A stretch of DNA of 64,000 nucleotides, from assembly GCA_002110485.1 (NCBI GenBank), contig MOWL01000067.1, positions 1,612,001-1,676,000 of the forward strand, in the 5' to 3' direction. A program made the position numbers and the translations under genes. Positions 11,092-24,300 of this stretch are shown in pieces (the stretch's first letter is position 1; each line of letters starts with the position of its first letter). The DNA is from Emergomyces orientalis. Taxonomy: Eukaryota; Ascomycota; Eurotiomycetes; Onygenales; Ajellomycetaceae. The notes below the pieces were generated by a model, which ran no database searches, was not told where the DNA came from, and saw only the letters and a list, made by a program, of their open reading frames with translations.

Positions 11092-13722
11092 CTATTCGGC
11101 GGGCGCATTCTCGCGGCCATGTGCCGGAATCTGCATAGTCTTGCCCTCGGCGACAGCGCGATCTCTCTCAATTGAGGCAAGGGAAATGTTTCTCTTCAGA
11201 CAATAGAAACAGCTATATTCTCCAAATAATTTCTTCTCTGTAGCCATCATGATCTTGAAACACTGAATTCTTTCAGTGACTGCTCTCTTGCGCCACTTCT
11301 CAATGTATTCTTGCAGTGAACTGCTCTTGCTGTTGAAGAGAATATCTTGCTTGTGTCTGATCATAGAGTCATCTCACTTCCATCAACCCACCAGAGCATC
11401 CGAAATCGCTCCAAGACCCGTGACCAGAACAGCAGCAGGGTACCAATATGGAATACTTCCATATAATACCGAAAGGCCAGAGGGTGTTGACAGCTCAGCA
11501 ACCAAATTGCGATGTGCTTGGGAGAGCTGCTCTCACAATCCACTTTCAGAGACTTCAAGAGAGTGCCTGTCATTCTGAATTCCAACATACCACGGCAGCA
11601 TTGTCTTGCGTTCCTTAGTAGCAGGCCCGGTGCTTTCATGAGGAAGATGCGGCATGGTTATTCAAGCATCATCTTGCTTGCATGGGACAGTCATTCACTG
11701 CATTCTGAAGTTGTTGAGATTCTTGTTGATGAGCATCTCAGATATCACCTCTTGAATGATTCCATCATTTGGGAGATTGTGAGCATGCAGGCATCTGTTT
11801 CATTCTTGAATATTTTGATGCATTCCCAGAACTATGGTGGTGCAATTCCTTCCATCTTCATCACTGAAAGAGACTGATTCCTGAATCATATTTGCTCCAT
11901 GATTTTCCTCCGCCAGGCGTTTAATATTGACATCAATATGGCGGAAGTAAGTGCTATCCCCAGACAAGGCGTATTTTGCATAATAGGGATAGGAAATCAG
12001 GTGCATGTGATGATCAGAGCAGAGAGCAACATACCACACATAATACAGTAAATCTTGACAGACAATCTGTTGAACAATTCTGTGTAACATTGTTCAGAAT
12101 CACTCTCAGGTCTTCTTATCTTTTTGCTGATGGAACCTGTACATGCTCCATTCGACTGTGGCAATCTTCATCAGAGTGTTGTAATTATTGTTGATCTCTG
12201 CCACCTTCATCATGTTCATCAATCTAAATATTGACAGGATGATGGAATCATTCTTCTTTCATTGCTGAAAAGCTGCACTGGAATTGAAATCAGAAAAAGC
12301 AAGTCAGATCAGTGTTTGTTTTCAATTTGATGATGTAACTGGCAGTAGGCAATTATGGCACATTTGATATACCTGTAGCATATCTTCGGGGCGAGGAGGT
12401 CAGTGATCAAGACAGAAGAAATGATATGTGTCATCAGCAGCTCACATTCACTCAAGATTCTGGTGATTATTCACCACAAGCTCAATTCTCTTTATCAGCC
12501 CCGCATGGTCAAGATCGTGTGTAAGAAGTCCAATCTTGCTGCTGAGATTTACTGAATGCAGATAGCATATAGTCAAGCCTTGTCATGAAAGCCTGACTAT
12601 CTTGTTCAGAAGATGCATCAGCTGATATTCTTCTATCTTCTTTGCATCTCTAAGCTGCGCTTTCACATTCACAGAGACATAGGGAGAACACCGGCATCCT
12701 CTGTTCACTGTTGTATGCTGCTTGTCAGTTGTCTCTATGAAAGCAGGGCTATCTTGATCAACCCCCATATTCTCAAATTCCGCAACTTGGTCAGGGCTGA
12801 GAAGTTCAGCAAGATGGATATCTGACAAAGCTGCAGACAGGCTGCTGATGTCCGAAAGCAAGAATTGGCTGGAGACACAGCAAGAAGTACGCACAGAAGG
12901 ACTATGTATAGAATCTTGAGAAGATTCAAGCAAGGGTGCACTGAGGCATATCACATTCAACACACGGGGAGAAGGTAGAGGAGACTGGCCAGTCATATGT
13001 TGATCAGGAGGGGATAGAACATGTTCTTGAGGCTGGGGTGAAGCAACTGTCATAGAATCTTCAGTGAGAATTCCATCAGAACCAAAGATAAGATCTGCAG
13101 CTTGAAGATTTCCTTGTATGATCTCTTGACCAATAAAATTGAAATCAGCTGCTGCTTTGATATCTGTCAACATGATTGTCTTATATTGCTTAACTCCTTG
13201 TTGAGGTGGCTGAGTGATGCGAGCCCACATTGCTTGATTGATTCAGCTGATTGCAGAAGCATATTCGTGATGTAGAGCCAGGGTTTGACAGGCGCGTTGC
13301 ATCCGCTCTGAAGTCATGATATGCCAGAATGAATCCACGCGAACTTTTCCCCACATCCTGGTGCATGTAGTATATGCTATGGTGCAGCAATCGCGCCGTT
13401 CAGCTACCTGAGCAGCAACTTGTTGAAGCTCCGCTGTCTGATTATCAAATGCTTGCTGGGCCATCACCTGGCGCCAGAATCCATCATTTCTCATTCACTC
13501 ATAGAATGCAGCAACCTTATCTTGAGCTGCCTTATGGCACTTCATGAGTAGATTACCGATCTCACATTGTGCTTGGTAGCGAACCTGCGGATTCTGACTC
13601 AGAGAATTGACATAAGCTTGCAGCTCCATCGCTGTATGAAAAACATGGTTATCATATATCACAAGAGTGAGCTGGCTCGCTGGTCTCAGTACCAGAGTGT
13701 GTTGACTAGAGGGGTTCAACAT
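11092..13722 (-). pseudogene. Additional ORF of the Gypsy element (~877 codons, function unknown; possibly 2OG-Fe(II) oxygenase-like)
   Basis: One reading frame runs from ATG 13722 to TAG 11092 between the integrase region and the 3' LTR. It is broken only by about 18 in-frame TGA codons; I saw no TAA, TAG or frameshift. It is therefore a formerly long protein, not noise. The N-terminal third is Gln/Ser/Pro rich. The C-terminal half (about 12050-11100) is conserved-looking: YFRHIDVN, then NMIQESVSFSDEDGRNCTT, then GMHQNI, then a MPHLPHESTGPAT segment followed by ERKTMLPW. I recall similar segments in many uncharacterised fungal proteins. The HID motif, a distal histidine and a following arginine are compatible with a double-stranded beta-helix 2OG-Fe(II) oxygenase, but that is inference. 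There is no signal peptide or transmembrane segment, so it is not an envelope protein. Confidence 0.6.
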
Positions 13723-14169
13723 CTTTGTAATGAAATAAGGAAATATAGAGAAAAATCAATGAATTAAAAATAGAAAAAGAAACTTGAATGCTAATTTGAA
13801 AAAGAAAAATGATTATCTGAGCAGAACAGGTCAATAATATAATACTTTCTCAAGATGAATTTTGAAAGATAATGTGAAAAGCAGTCAACATGCAGCAAGA
13901 GTGACAGCAGTTTATAAAATTCACTGCCAGCTTCAATCTGACCCAGAGAATTGAATATCAAAGAGAAAGTAAATAAAACAAAGAAAAGACAATATCAAGA
14001 GATTAAAATTAGAAGAAACTGATATGATGCATGAAAAACATGCAAGAAAGAAGCAGAATCATGAAAATAGAGACTAAGAAAACAGCAACTTGAATGAAGA
14101 AAACAACAACAAGAAAATCATTATATAAAGAAAAACAGCAGTCAGATAATGACTGCAAACTTCTTATCA

Positions 14170-17100
14170 TGAGAAATTCATGACTGTAAGTCATTCTGAT
14201 TCTCTCTCAAAGAATTCTTCTTACTAGTATCTTGCATATTCATCTCTTTCTTTTCAATATTATTTGCTTCATTGATATTATTCTCTGCAACCAGCATTTG
14301 ATTGTCTCAGAGATAGAACCTTTTTAATCTATTATCTGCAGTAGTATTTTGAAATGATGAATTATTCAGCTCTTTCAGATGATAGATCTCTTTCTCATGG
14401 TTTGCTTCTCGGATTCAATACGGGCCCAGCCATCAGAAGTTGAGCTTGGCAGAATAGGACATTTCTAGCTTGATATCATGCAAAAGCATCAAATCACTTA
14501 TCTGCAATGATTCTTGAACTAATTGCTTAGTTTCATCAAATAGATCTCAGTTCTTCTCTCTTACACAGTGCAGATGGTGAGTGATCTTCTTCAGATCTTC
14601 ATCTCTCTTTTTCAATTGTTGAATACACATATATATCAAATCAGCACGGGATTGCACTGTCTGCCAGGGAAGTGTTTGCCAAGTTGAAACGTCAAGCTCT
14701 ATTGGAAGGATAGCATCGTAGCCATATTGCAGGCGGAACGGGGTTTCACCAGTAGATTGCCAAATGGTGACGCGATCTGCTCATAGCACAGAATGGAAAT
14801 GATTAACCCAGCTTCTTCCATCTGCAGCTAGCTTTGAAAGCGCATTGGATATCGGGCGGTGACCGTGTTCGACCATGCCATTAGCCTTCGCATTGTATGG
14901 TGAGATGGTTATTTGATTAACATGATATTTGACAGTGAGAATCTTAGTCCATTTTTGATTCTCTGATCTGTTATCACACACTAATTTCTGAAAGCAGCTG
15001 TGTCAGCAAATGATATTCTTATAGATGAATTGCACCACGTTCTCAGCTGTTCCATGAGCGAGAGAGTGGCCTTTCATCCAGTCAGTGAAATCATTTCAAG
15101 CAATAACAGCACATTGCTTGCCTTGGTTCTTCAGAAACTTGACAACATCAATACACCACTTGTCTCATAGATAATTGTGACTTGTTGAATATAGTGGTTC
15201 TTCCAAGCGAGCGCCATCCCTCAGCTGACACACTGTGCAGCTTTTGCAATAATTCTTGATGACTTTCCAGATACCTTTCCACCAATATCACTGTGTGATC
15301 TTGTGGTTTGTGGCCTCACAGCCTTTATGACCAGATTCATCATGCATCTGAGCAACAATATTCTTTTGCTCAGATGAGTTATCAACCACGCATCTCAGAG
15401 GAATTCCCTTGCCTGATCATCGGAATAGATGTTGACCTTGAATGATATATCGAAGTGCATGCTTGCGCCATTTAGAAAAGATGGAACATGGTATATCATC
15501 CAGCTGCTTCATGGTGGTGAGAAACCTCGCAATTGATTCACTGCAATCAGAATAATCAGGCAAAAGAACACACACACTCAATGACTCAGAAGCATTCACG
15601 CTGCTGACATTGAAATCAGGAACTGTCAAAGATGCAACACTAATATAGTTGAGTTCTGCATCTATGAAATCATTGATATCTTGATCCTCAGGAACCTCAC
15701 CCTCAGCAGGAGGTTGATGAGATAGCCCATCTGCAGCAGTATGCTTCTGACCAGGCACATGTCGAACTTCGAAATCAAACATCCGAATCCAGGCAAGCCA
15801 GCCAGTAACAAGAGCACCAGGCAGGTCAGTGGCAGATTGATTGAGCTGTGCCACTAGAGTCTTCGCGTTGGTTTCCAGAATAAAGTGAACATCATACAGA
15901 TAATAACAGCATTTCTTTAGCATCTTGAGCACAGTGCGGCATTCTCGCTTTCCTGCATCATATTTTGCTTCAGTGGGGCTCCAGATTCCGCTCTCATATC
16001 AACAAGGGTGTAGCTTTCCATTCAATTTATCCTGTTGGCTGAGTGTTCCACCCCATTCTTCAAGACAGGCATCCGTGGCCATCACGATATCACCGGCATC
16101 TTCAGAATAATCAATGCAGCAAAGTGCAGGGGCAGTTGTCAGAGTATTCTTCAAAATTGTCATTGCATTCACTTGTTCAAGACCCCAGGTAAAAGGAATG
16201 TTCTTCTTGAATAGAATATAGATAGGTATAGAAATGATAGCGAAATTCGGAATCCATATTCTATAGTAAATGCAAACACCTAAGAAAGCTCAGACACTCA
16301 TGACATCTGTCAGATTCAGTCACTCAACAATTTTGACAATTTTCGCAGCTTCGGGGCGCCTGCTGTCAGCATCCACAACATATCCAACTAGAACCATACC
16401 GGAGCAGGCGAATTCTGACTTTTCAACCTGGATACACATGTCCGCGAGTTCTATGCTGATGAGGGTGGCATCTAAGTTTTGCAGATACTTCAGAACAAAT
16501 TTCTAAATATCTGGCATCACTTTTTCATCATTGTAACGCGTCCGCAGGCCTTTCACATCAATATCATCCATAAAATTGTCTGCTTGATGCGGTATGTTTG
16601 ATTGAAGAATGCATGCCATGATTCAGCAGAACTGCACAATAGAATTCATCACATCTTGCGACAGTGCTGTCTGACAAAGCAATCTGATTGAGGTAAGAAA
16701 AGCTGTCATATCCCAGCTGTCTTCATGTAAAGAAACTTGATCATATTCAGAAAAGAAATTCATCATGCTTGTTATCTTCATTCCCATGAAATCCTCAGCA
16801 AACGCGTCCACACTAGATGAAATATATGTATCATGAATAGTGACAGTATTCATGTCCATGCATGCATTGACAATGCAATATTTCCCAGCTTCTTTCTTCT
16901 TGATGAGAAATCACTTATTTTGATACAGATCATGACAATATTTATAAACTTCAGAATCAATGTGTTCATGAAGCATATTGATGATTGTAGAGATGAGCTT
17001 TTGAGAAATAGAAAATTCTGCTGCTTGTCATGCTTTATACAGAGCAATGTGAATCTTGACAGATGAAGAGACTTCTTTTGCAAGTATTCTGTAATTCTTA

Positions 17101-20100
17101 AAACTTCATGTGAGAACTTTTTCTCTTCTAATCAGAATCTTAATCAAAAGTTCACATTTCTGTGAAGTGAGCATTAATTCAATTCACAGATTCTTGATTC
17201 TTTTCTCTGTGAGTCGCGAACCTCGCAGGCAATTAGAGAAATGAAGTGTAATAAAATGATCATAGAGTGAAGACAGATTCTGCTTCAGAATCATATTGTC
17301 TTTGAATCATTGTTGGTGAATTTCTCTTCACTTATCTGTTCCACCAGGAATCCCGCCACCTGTAGTTGGCACATTGAGAGGTTGAATCTTATCAGCTTTT
17401 TGCTTGTATAATGTTGCAATGACTGGACTGCGCGATCAAGGAGAAGATCGTGAAGAAGCATATAAAAACAAATCATGAAGCTGCACATCATGAACACAGC
17501 ATGATTTGAATATTGAATAATTAGAGAAAGGAAAAGATGAATGTGTAGACAGGTAAAATTGTTAATATAGAATAGCAGAGAAAAACCTGTGAGATTCTCA
17601 GGCATTTTGAGACAGCATTCTCTGATTGGCTGACGCACTCACACCGCTTTCAAAACACGGCAGAATATTTGCCCCGCTATCCACATCGCGATTGCTGAAT
17701 CTGATATCATTTCTTTGCCCACCACATTCAACATTGCAAAGATCAATCAGACTCAGCATATCTAGTTTAAAGTCTGCACTTTGTTATGAAGATCATCTAA
17801 CTTTCAATCTCCATGGTCATCAGAAGAATAATCAAGAAAAGACATCTGATTCTTCTCATTCTTCAGATTAAAAACATGAACAAGAATGCTGTCTTTGTTA
17901 TCTGTAGTTCTTGTCAAACGCGTCGCGTTTTCATATGATCAGCTGAGAATGCAATCATGAGAACCACATTCCATGATGAAGAATGTCTGAGACATTATAA
18001 CAGATTCAAGATGAACAGAAACATTCTTGCAGATTTCAATGACATCACTCTGCTGACCTTCAGCTTCAAGAATAGGTTTGACAGCATCTCTTTGAATAAT
18101 GAGACTGAGATCTAACACAGTTCTTTCAACAAAACAGTTAATTTCTGCATCTTCATCAAATATTGCCTCAGTTTCCCCCTTTTCAATTTCAACAGTGAAC
18201 TTGATGTGTTCAACTGAAACAAGATTTCAACAAGAATTATACTCAGCAACAGAAGTGCCAGGTTGAACCAGAGCAACAGTGGCTGCATCATCCCGAATCA
18301 TATGCTGTTGAACTTCGATGGGAAGATTTTGAAAGAACATGTGCTGGAGTTGAGTGGAGCATGCCATGAGATCTTTAATCTGAATTCCACTGATTTCTTG
18401 ATACATGATTTTCTTGAATATTTGCTGTGTTATGATCATCATATTGTCTTTATTCTTCATTTCTGCAGAAAGCTTTGACTCTTTGAGTTTCTGAGGCCTG
18501 CAGAGAACAGTTTTCTTCTGAATCTACAGAGCATCTGTCATTTCTGAATCTGGGACAATTTCACTGTCTCTGAGCTTTGAACTTCCACTCTGAAGCTGTT
18601 TATTATGAAGAGGTTGAGAATTATCATTCTCATCATCTTTCTGTGAAGCAGAGATCACATCTTGAGTAAAAGAAACTGATTTCTCATCTGAATATCTGTC
18701 ATTGCACTGAGAATATGTTGTTGACAGTCTCTTTTTCTTCTCAATTTGTCTGAAAAGTATTGCTTGATTTTTATTTATAGAAGAGATTTTATTCTTCTCA
18801 GTAGAAGTGAAAACAGTTATTACACTAACAATCTTCTTCATCTCACTATTGGTCATATCACCTTTCTCAGGGCCACTATCAAATTCAATATCACATATGC
18901 TTACGGCATTCACCGATGGCATCGGGGGTCCGTCAGGAAATACCCGGATACTATCATCATTCCGAAGTTTATCCGCGGTTGGGACAGTCAGCGGTGCAGC
19001 CATTTGCTTCAAAAGTCATTCAATTGTAACAATATGAAGCTCAAGTCAGTTGACAGCAATCTTCAGACCTTTTCTCATCACATTACCCTCATAGTATTCT
19101 TCAATCATATTCCAATGAATCTTGCCCTGATCAATGAGCCGGCCGATTGCTAAGCAATTTGGAAGCATATGGTTTGAATCTCCGCAACCCCAGCATGACA
19201 TCAGCAGTCAATTGTATTGAACAAAGCTTCTGGATCGAGATCAAGACAGGCCTCCAGGTCCACATTGAGTTTCATAGTAAGACATATTTGACAAATTCAA
19301 TGCAGGATCACGTCCTCAAGTAAGAAGAATCTTTGGAGCAGTCACATTTTGCTGCATGTTTTTCTAATTTTGAATGTCAGTGATTGTCAGAGATAATGTG
19401 TTCATTCAGTTGACAAGGTTTTCAAGAATGTTATCACTCGGATTCTGTGTTTTCACATCCGGAGCAGGTATCGCCGAAGCGGTCGGCACAGGCACATTCA
19501 ATGTGGGCGGATTAAACACGGGCTGAGCAGATGGCTGCATCAATGGAATAGAGTTGGGGAAAACATCAGGTGTCAGAACTCATGCAATCTCTTTCTTTAT
19601 CTTCTGCATTTGAGACACAGCATTGCAGATCTTCAGCAGTTCTCATCCAGATTGACTAATCTTATCAAATTCAGCAGTGTGGAAAGCTTTTTCATGAATA
19701 CCTTCTGAAAGTCCTTGAAGAAACCAGATATAAGCAAGAGATTGTTACAATTCATTCTTACAAATGAGAGACATTGCAACTGTGTGAAATTGATGGCAGT
19801 AGACAAGAATCTTCTGGCTGATAGAATGAGTTTTGTTGCACAATGCATGAAGATAAAATTGATTATACATCTGTTGATGAGCATCTTCGCGCCAGAAATC
19901 AGCAAGTAACTGCTTTTTAACCATTTCCCATGTCTTATGATTCAAGACAAGCTGATCAATATGGCCCTGCAGTTCCATGGTACAATAGTTCTGTAATACC
20001 ACCAGAGCATTGATTTCTGCAACAAAATGCAAGGTGCACATTGTCTCATATTGATCAATAAAAGCAGTAATGTTTCTCTCATCAAAGAATGGGGCTCCAG

Positions 20101-20320
20101 GTGCTCCAGGAATCGGCATCAGCATGACAAGACATTGATATGGCAGTCCACTATTGGGAGTCGGCTGACCGGATGAGATAGTAGTGGGTGTAGCTATCTT
20201 TTCTTTACTAGCTTCTGTCTTCTCTTTGCTAACTTCTATTTTTGAGGGCGCTGCAGAGACTTTTCCTGACTGAGTTTGACAATGAGCAATAGAATCCGAC
20301 CAAGAATGCTTGAAAGACAT
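14170..20320 (-). pseudogene. Gypsy gag-pol, inactivated
   Basis: Gag starts at about ATG 20320. A capsid-like part (to about 19745) is followed by a CCHC knuckle, CWGCGDSNHMLPNC, near 19190, then a protease-like region (near 18190-17900; FDEDAEI, CILS...ENATRL). In another frame come RT (about 17000-16400; FMDDIDVKG), connection/RNase H (about 16350-15700; ACCIDYSE-like, ETNAKTLVAQLN) and integrase (about 15400-14800; DNRSENQKW, NAKANGMVEHGHR). The N-terminal zinc-binding part of integrase is poorly preserved. Numerous TGA stops and at least one frame change make it non-functional as read. Confidence 0.8.
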
Positions 20321-20737
20321 ATATTGAGAAAGAAAGAAATGCATAAAAGACTTCTATTCATATAAGAGAAAGAGTTCAACAATACTATCAATATCAATAT
20401 TCTTTTTATATTCAAATCTCAAATTCTTAAGAAAGAGAAGAAACTTCAACATTCACTTTAGATTTTTTTGCTGAAGATTTTTTTTTTTATCATTTTTCTC
20501 AACATTTCTCTCTTCTTTCATTTGTTGAATAGAGATATGAGTATTCAAATTGAGCTTATCAGTGAGATGTTCACTCACATCCTTTGTTATTCACTGTTGA
20601 TATCAGTCATATCAGCCAATCAGAGGCTTTCACAAATGAACACTATTGAAAAGAATACTCAATAAAAGCAGAAAAGACAAAATGTTGAGAGAAATCACAT
20701 CAGTTGTAGCTATCATCTGCTCATCCATTTTGAATTG

Positions 20738-20754
20738 TCTTCCCAGGGACGCCA
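20738..20754 (-). other. Gypsy primer-binding site
   Basis: Immediately inside the 5' LTR the minus strand reads TGGCGTCCCTGGGAAG. It begins with TGG, complementary to a tRNA CCA end, as expected for a primer-binding site. Which tRNA is used cannot be told here. Confidence 0.6.
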
Positions 20755-20755
20755 A

Positions 20756-21015
20756 TGAAGTGGAATAAGGGGTTGTGCGCTTTTGGCGGCACGTGGGCAG
20801 AAGCAGCGGGATTGTAAGAAGGTTGATAAGTTCGCTGTGTATACAATATTCTATTCAATGAGCTATTCAAATAGCAATACAAAAGAACACATAGAAGATT
20901 CAAATATAGAAGAAGAACAAGCAATCAATCACATATCAAATCACACAATTAAAAAGAAGCAATCTCACTGCTCTGTGTACAATCAATCTTCGCCGAATCC
21001 ACACGTGTGTCAAAG
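20756..21015 (-). repeat. Gypsy 5' LTR, first segment (split by Copia)
   Basis: It matches 10419-10678. At CAAAG (21011-21015) the LTR is interrupted by the Copia element and resumes at 26499/26504. The CAAAG duplication is present on both sides. Confidence 0.85.
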
Positions 21016-21224
21016 TATTGGATTTAGTATATCCGTTATATTGCCAATAATCATTTCTTCTTCCATTTTTAATAATATATCTAGCTAGCTATGGTTTTTT
21101 ATAGAAAAAGGGCTCGTTCGTAATGTGCGAGCTAATAAGCGAATGGGCGTGATTCGCTGATTTATGGGCCAGTAATATCATGCCATGGAACATCCATATT
21201 AGTGATGTTCGGTGAATCCCAACA
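21016..21224 (-). repeat. Copia 3' LTR
   Basis: Left LTR, 209 bp, near-identical to 26290-26498. Confidence 0.9.
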
Positions 21225-21236
21225 TACCCCCTTCAG
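21225..21236 (-). other. Copia polypurine tract
   Basis: The minus strand reads GCTGAAGGGGGTA directly upstream of the 3' LTR (TGTTGGG), a typical plus-strand priming site. Confidence 0.65.
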
Positions 21237-21372
21237 CGAAGAAAATGAATAAAAAGAGTGTAATGAAGCTGCAAAAACAGCATAAAACTAGACAATATAA
21301 AACCTACAAGAAGGTTAAGGAAATAGATGTCAATCTGTGTGTAAAAAATGAAATATAATATAAGAGAATGGC

Positions 21373-24300
21373 TTATTTGAATTGATTAGTCATGAGATCT
21401 GTAATATTTTTCAAACCAATCAATTCAATGAAATCTTCATGTTTTTGGGGTGGAAGGGCCTTGGTGAATCCGTCGGCGGGCATGGCGGTCGTGGGGACCC
21501 ATTCAATTATTATATCCCCTTTTTGAACCCGTTCTCAGAGCCAATTGCCATATATATCCACATGGCAAAGCTTTGATGTAATGGATGGATCTTCTCATGT
21601 AAGAATGCCAACGGTTTGACAATTATCGCATTGAATGCGAATCTTATGGCCTGGGTCGAAATTAATGTGCTTGAAGAACCGTTCCCACCAGATTGACTCC
21701 TTTCCAGCATGAGATATAGCGATAAGTTCAGCTTCAGTGATAGAGGTTGTTATTACAGTCTGCCTCATGGACTTCCAATCCACGGCTCCTCCATACAATT
21801 TGAATAAATATCCCTGCGTAGAACATTGATTGACATTATCTGCAAAAGATGCATCGCTGGCGATCTCCGCCATGTCCGGCTTCATATTCATCTGCATGGC
21901 ATTATCAATGGATCCTCCATAGAGAATGGCGAGGTTCTTGGTGTCTCTCAAATATGAGATTACCCGATCGATTTCGGCAGAATGGCGTTTGGACGGATTG
22001 GTCATGAATGTGGCGAGTTTACCTACTGCATACATGATATCGGGGCGGGTCATGACTGCGGCATATATGCATGAACCAATGCGGTGTTGATAGTAATGGA
22101 TCTCCTTCGGGGTAGCGATATCCTTATACGGTTCCAATGGTGTTCCAGATAGGGGTGTATATGCCTTACAGGCATGTGTGTGGTTATATGTGTGTACGAT
22201 CTTATCAATATAGGCATCTTGGCATAACCAAAGCTTCCGATTCGGCCGATCTCTAATGATTCGCATGTTGAGAAACCATTTGAGATCTTCTATATAGCAA
22301 ATCTTGTACACTCTTTTGAGATCTGCAATCAGCGTATCTTGTTCCATATGATCGTCCGGTCTTGAAAGGATGACTATATCATCAACATAAAAGAATATAA
22401 TCAATCGATCATTGGAGAATAGGCAGCGATCTTCAGGCGTTGCAGTATATCCGAATCCGCGGAGGGTAGTGGAGAGCTCATTTAGCCATAGTAATGGGGA
22501 CCTGCGTAGCCCGTAAAGGGCCTGTAAAAGCTTCAAGGTATGAATCTCCTGTTTGAGGTTCCATACCCCCTTCAGTTTCCACCATCCATCTGGTAGTTTC
22601 ATGTATACTAGCTCATCAATCTCACTGTTTATGAATGCATTGATTCCATCTAATTGTTCGGCATCTAGGTCAAATGCTGCAGTGAGGGCTAACAGTATAC
22701 GAAGATCTCGGGCGGCCAGTGTATGAGCTTTAGTATTGAGATCTGTGGGTGGTTGGAGATCTCCATGTACACATATGTGAGCTTTAAACTTCACAAGATA
22801 TTCATTGTCATCAAATTTGTATGTGAACACCCATCTCAATGAAATCACAAAGACTTCTTTCTTGAGTCTGCTAGTTATTTCATATGTATTCAGCAGGGTT
22901 ATTGTTTCCCATTCCTGTTTTACAGTGATTGTAAAGTCTTCATTATATGAATGTTTTTCAAGCTCTTGCCAGTTATTTGGCGGATTTGGCAGCATAGATC
23001 GATGGATTTTTGTGGTGATTTTATTTTTATTATTAGCGGAATCAATGGCAGTGGCAGTGGCGAATGCAGCATTGATCATATTGTATGGATGATCTTTGGC
23101 TTGTATGACTGCATTATTGTGTGCATTTCGGCGATTTCTGATTCTTCGGTCTCCTGCTATGATATTTGATTTGCTAAACTCAGAGCTTATATCGGCTGCT
23201 CTGGGTGCCGTGTTTCGGATAGGGGTAGTGCTATCCGTGTGATTATCCGTAGATGTATGCGTAATGGCATGAGATTGCGGCGTACTAGCATCTGGTTCAG
23301 GTGTGGCCATAGGCGTAGGGAGCAGTTGATTATTCAAATCTGCAAAGATCTGTGTGTTTAATAGATCTTCATCTCTTTCCTCCCCCTGTTTTTCAGGCCG
23401 CTGAGCGATTTCATCGGGTCAGAACACATTCATATCCACAATGCCAACATGCTTCTCATTCATTTGATTCATTTGATCCAGTGCCTCTGCAACTGAGATA
23501 TCTGGTTCTGTGATGAATGATATATTCATGAACTCAATTTCTTGAGTTACTCAGTCTTGTAGCTGCTTCTCAATGTGTGACTCTTCTGAATTGAATTTCC
23601 TGTTCTCATCAAATATGACATCTCTTGTACGGATCACCCGTTCTAGATGGGGAATCCATATCCTATATATGTTTGTTGAATCATATCCGACGAGGTATCC
23701 GATATGCGCGCGGGGATCAAGCTTTTGCGATCATACCTGCTTTTCATCCGGAATCTTAGCATATGCGCGGCATCCGTAAATCCGAAGATGTGCACAGAAA
23801 TGCAGTGTGAGCTTCAAATATTCCTCTAAGGCTCGTAGAGGTGATCTCCATTCAAGGAGACGGGTCGGCGTACGATTCGTCAAGTATACAGCTGCCATGG
23901 CTATTTCTGGAAAGAGGGATTGGGGCAGCATGGATTCAATCCGTAGAGTCCTGGCTTTTGTAATTAATATGGCACCTGCACGCTCTGCGGCACCATTCTG
24001 CTCATGAAGATATTCAGAAGAGTATTCCAACTCTAAACCTTCTTCATCAGCTCAGTTTTTGAACTTATCTGCTTCTTTAACTGCTCTTTCATTGTCAATG
24101 CGAATGATCTTGGTCTGGCAGTTGAACTGGCGTTTTATCCATGCTATAGCTTTAATGAAAGCTTTTCAGATTGCAGTCTTTCAGACAGCGGTAATGGCGA
24201 TATGGAAGCGAAGATAGTCACATACAAAATGGATGAGCCATCGTTCTCCATTATAACATTGAGATGGGCCCTGGATAATATCCGCATGCAGGCGCTCGAA

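Noticed and set aside
11092..13722. Envelope gene of the Gypsy element
   Set aside because: No signal peptide, transmembrane helix or furin-like site is visible in the frame.
21595..23337. The 580-codon RT/RNase H stretch of Copia as an intact gene
   Set aside because: It is one open segment between TGA stops of a single 1584-codon polyprotein frame and lacks its own start context.
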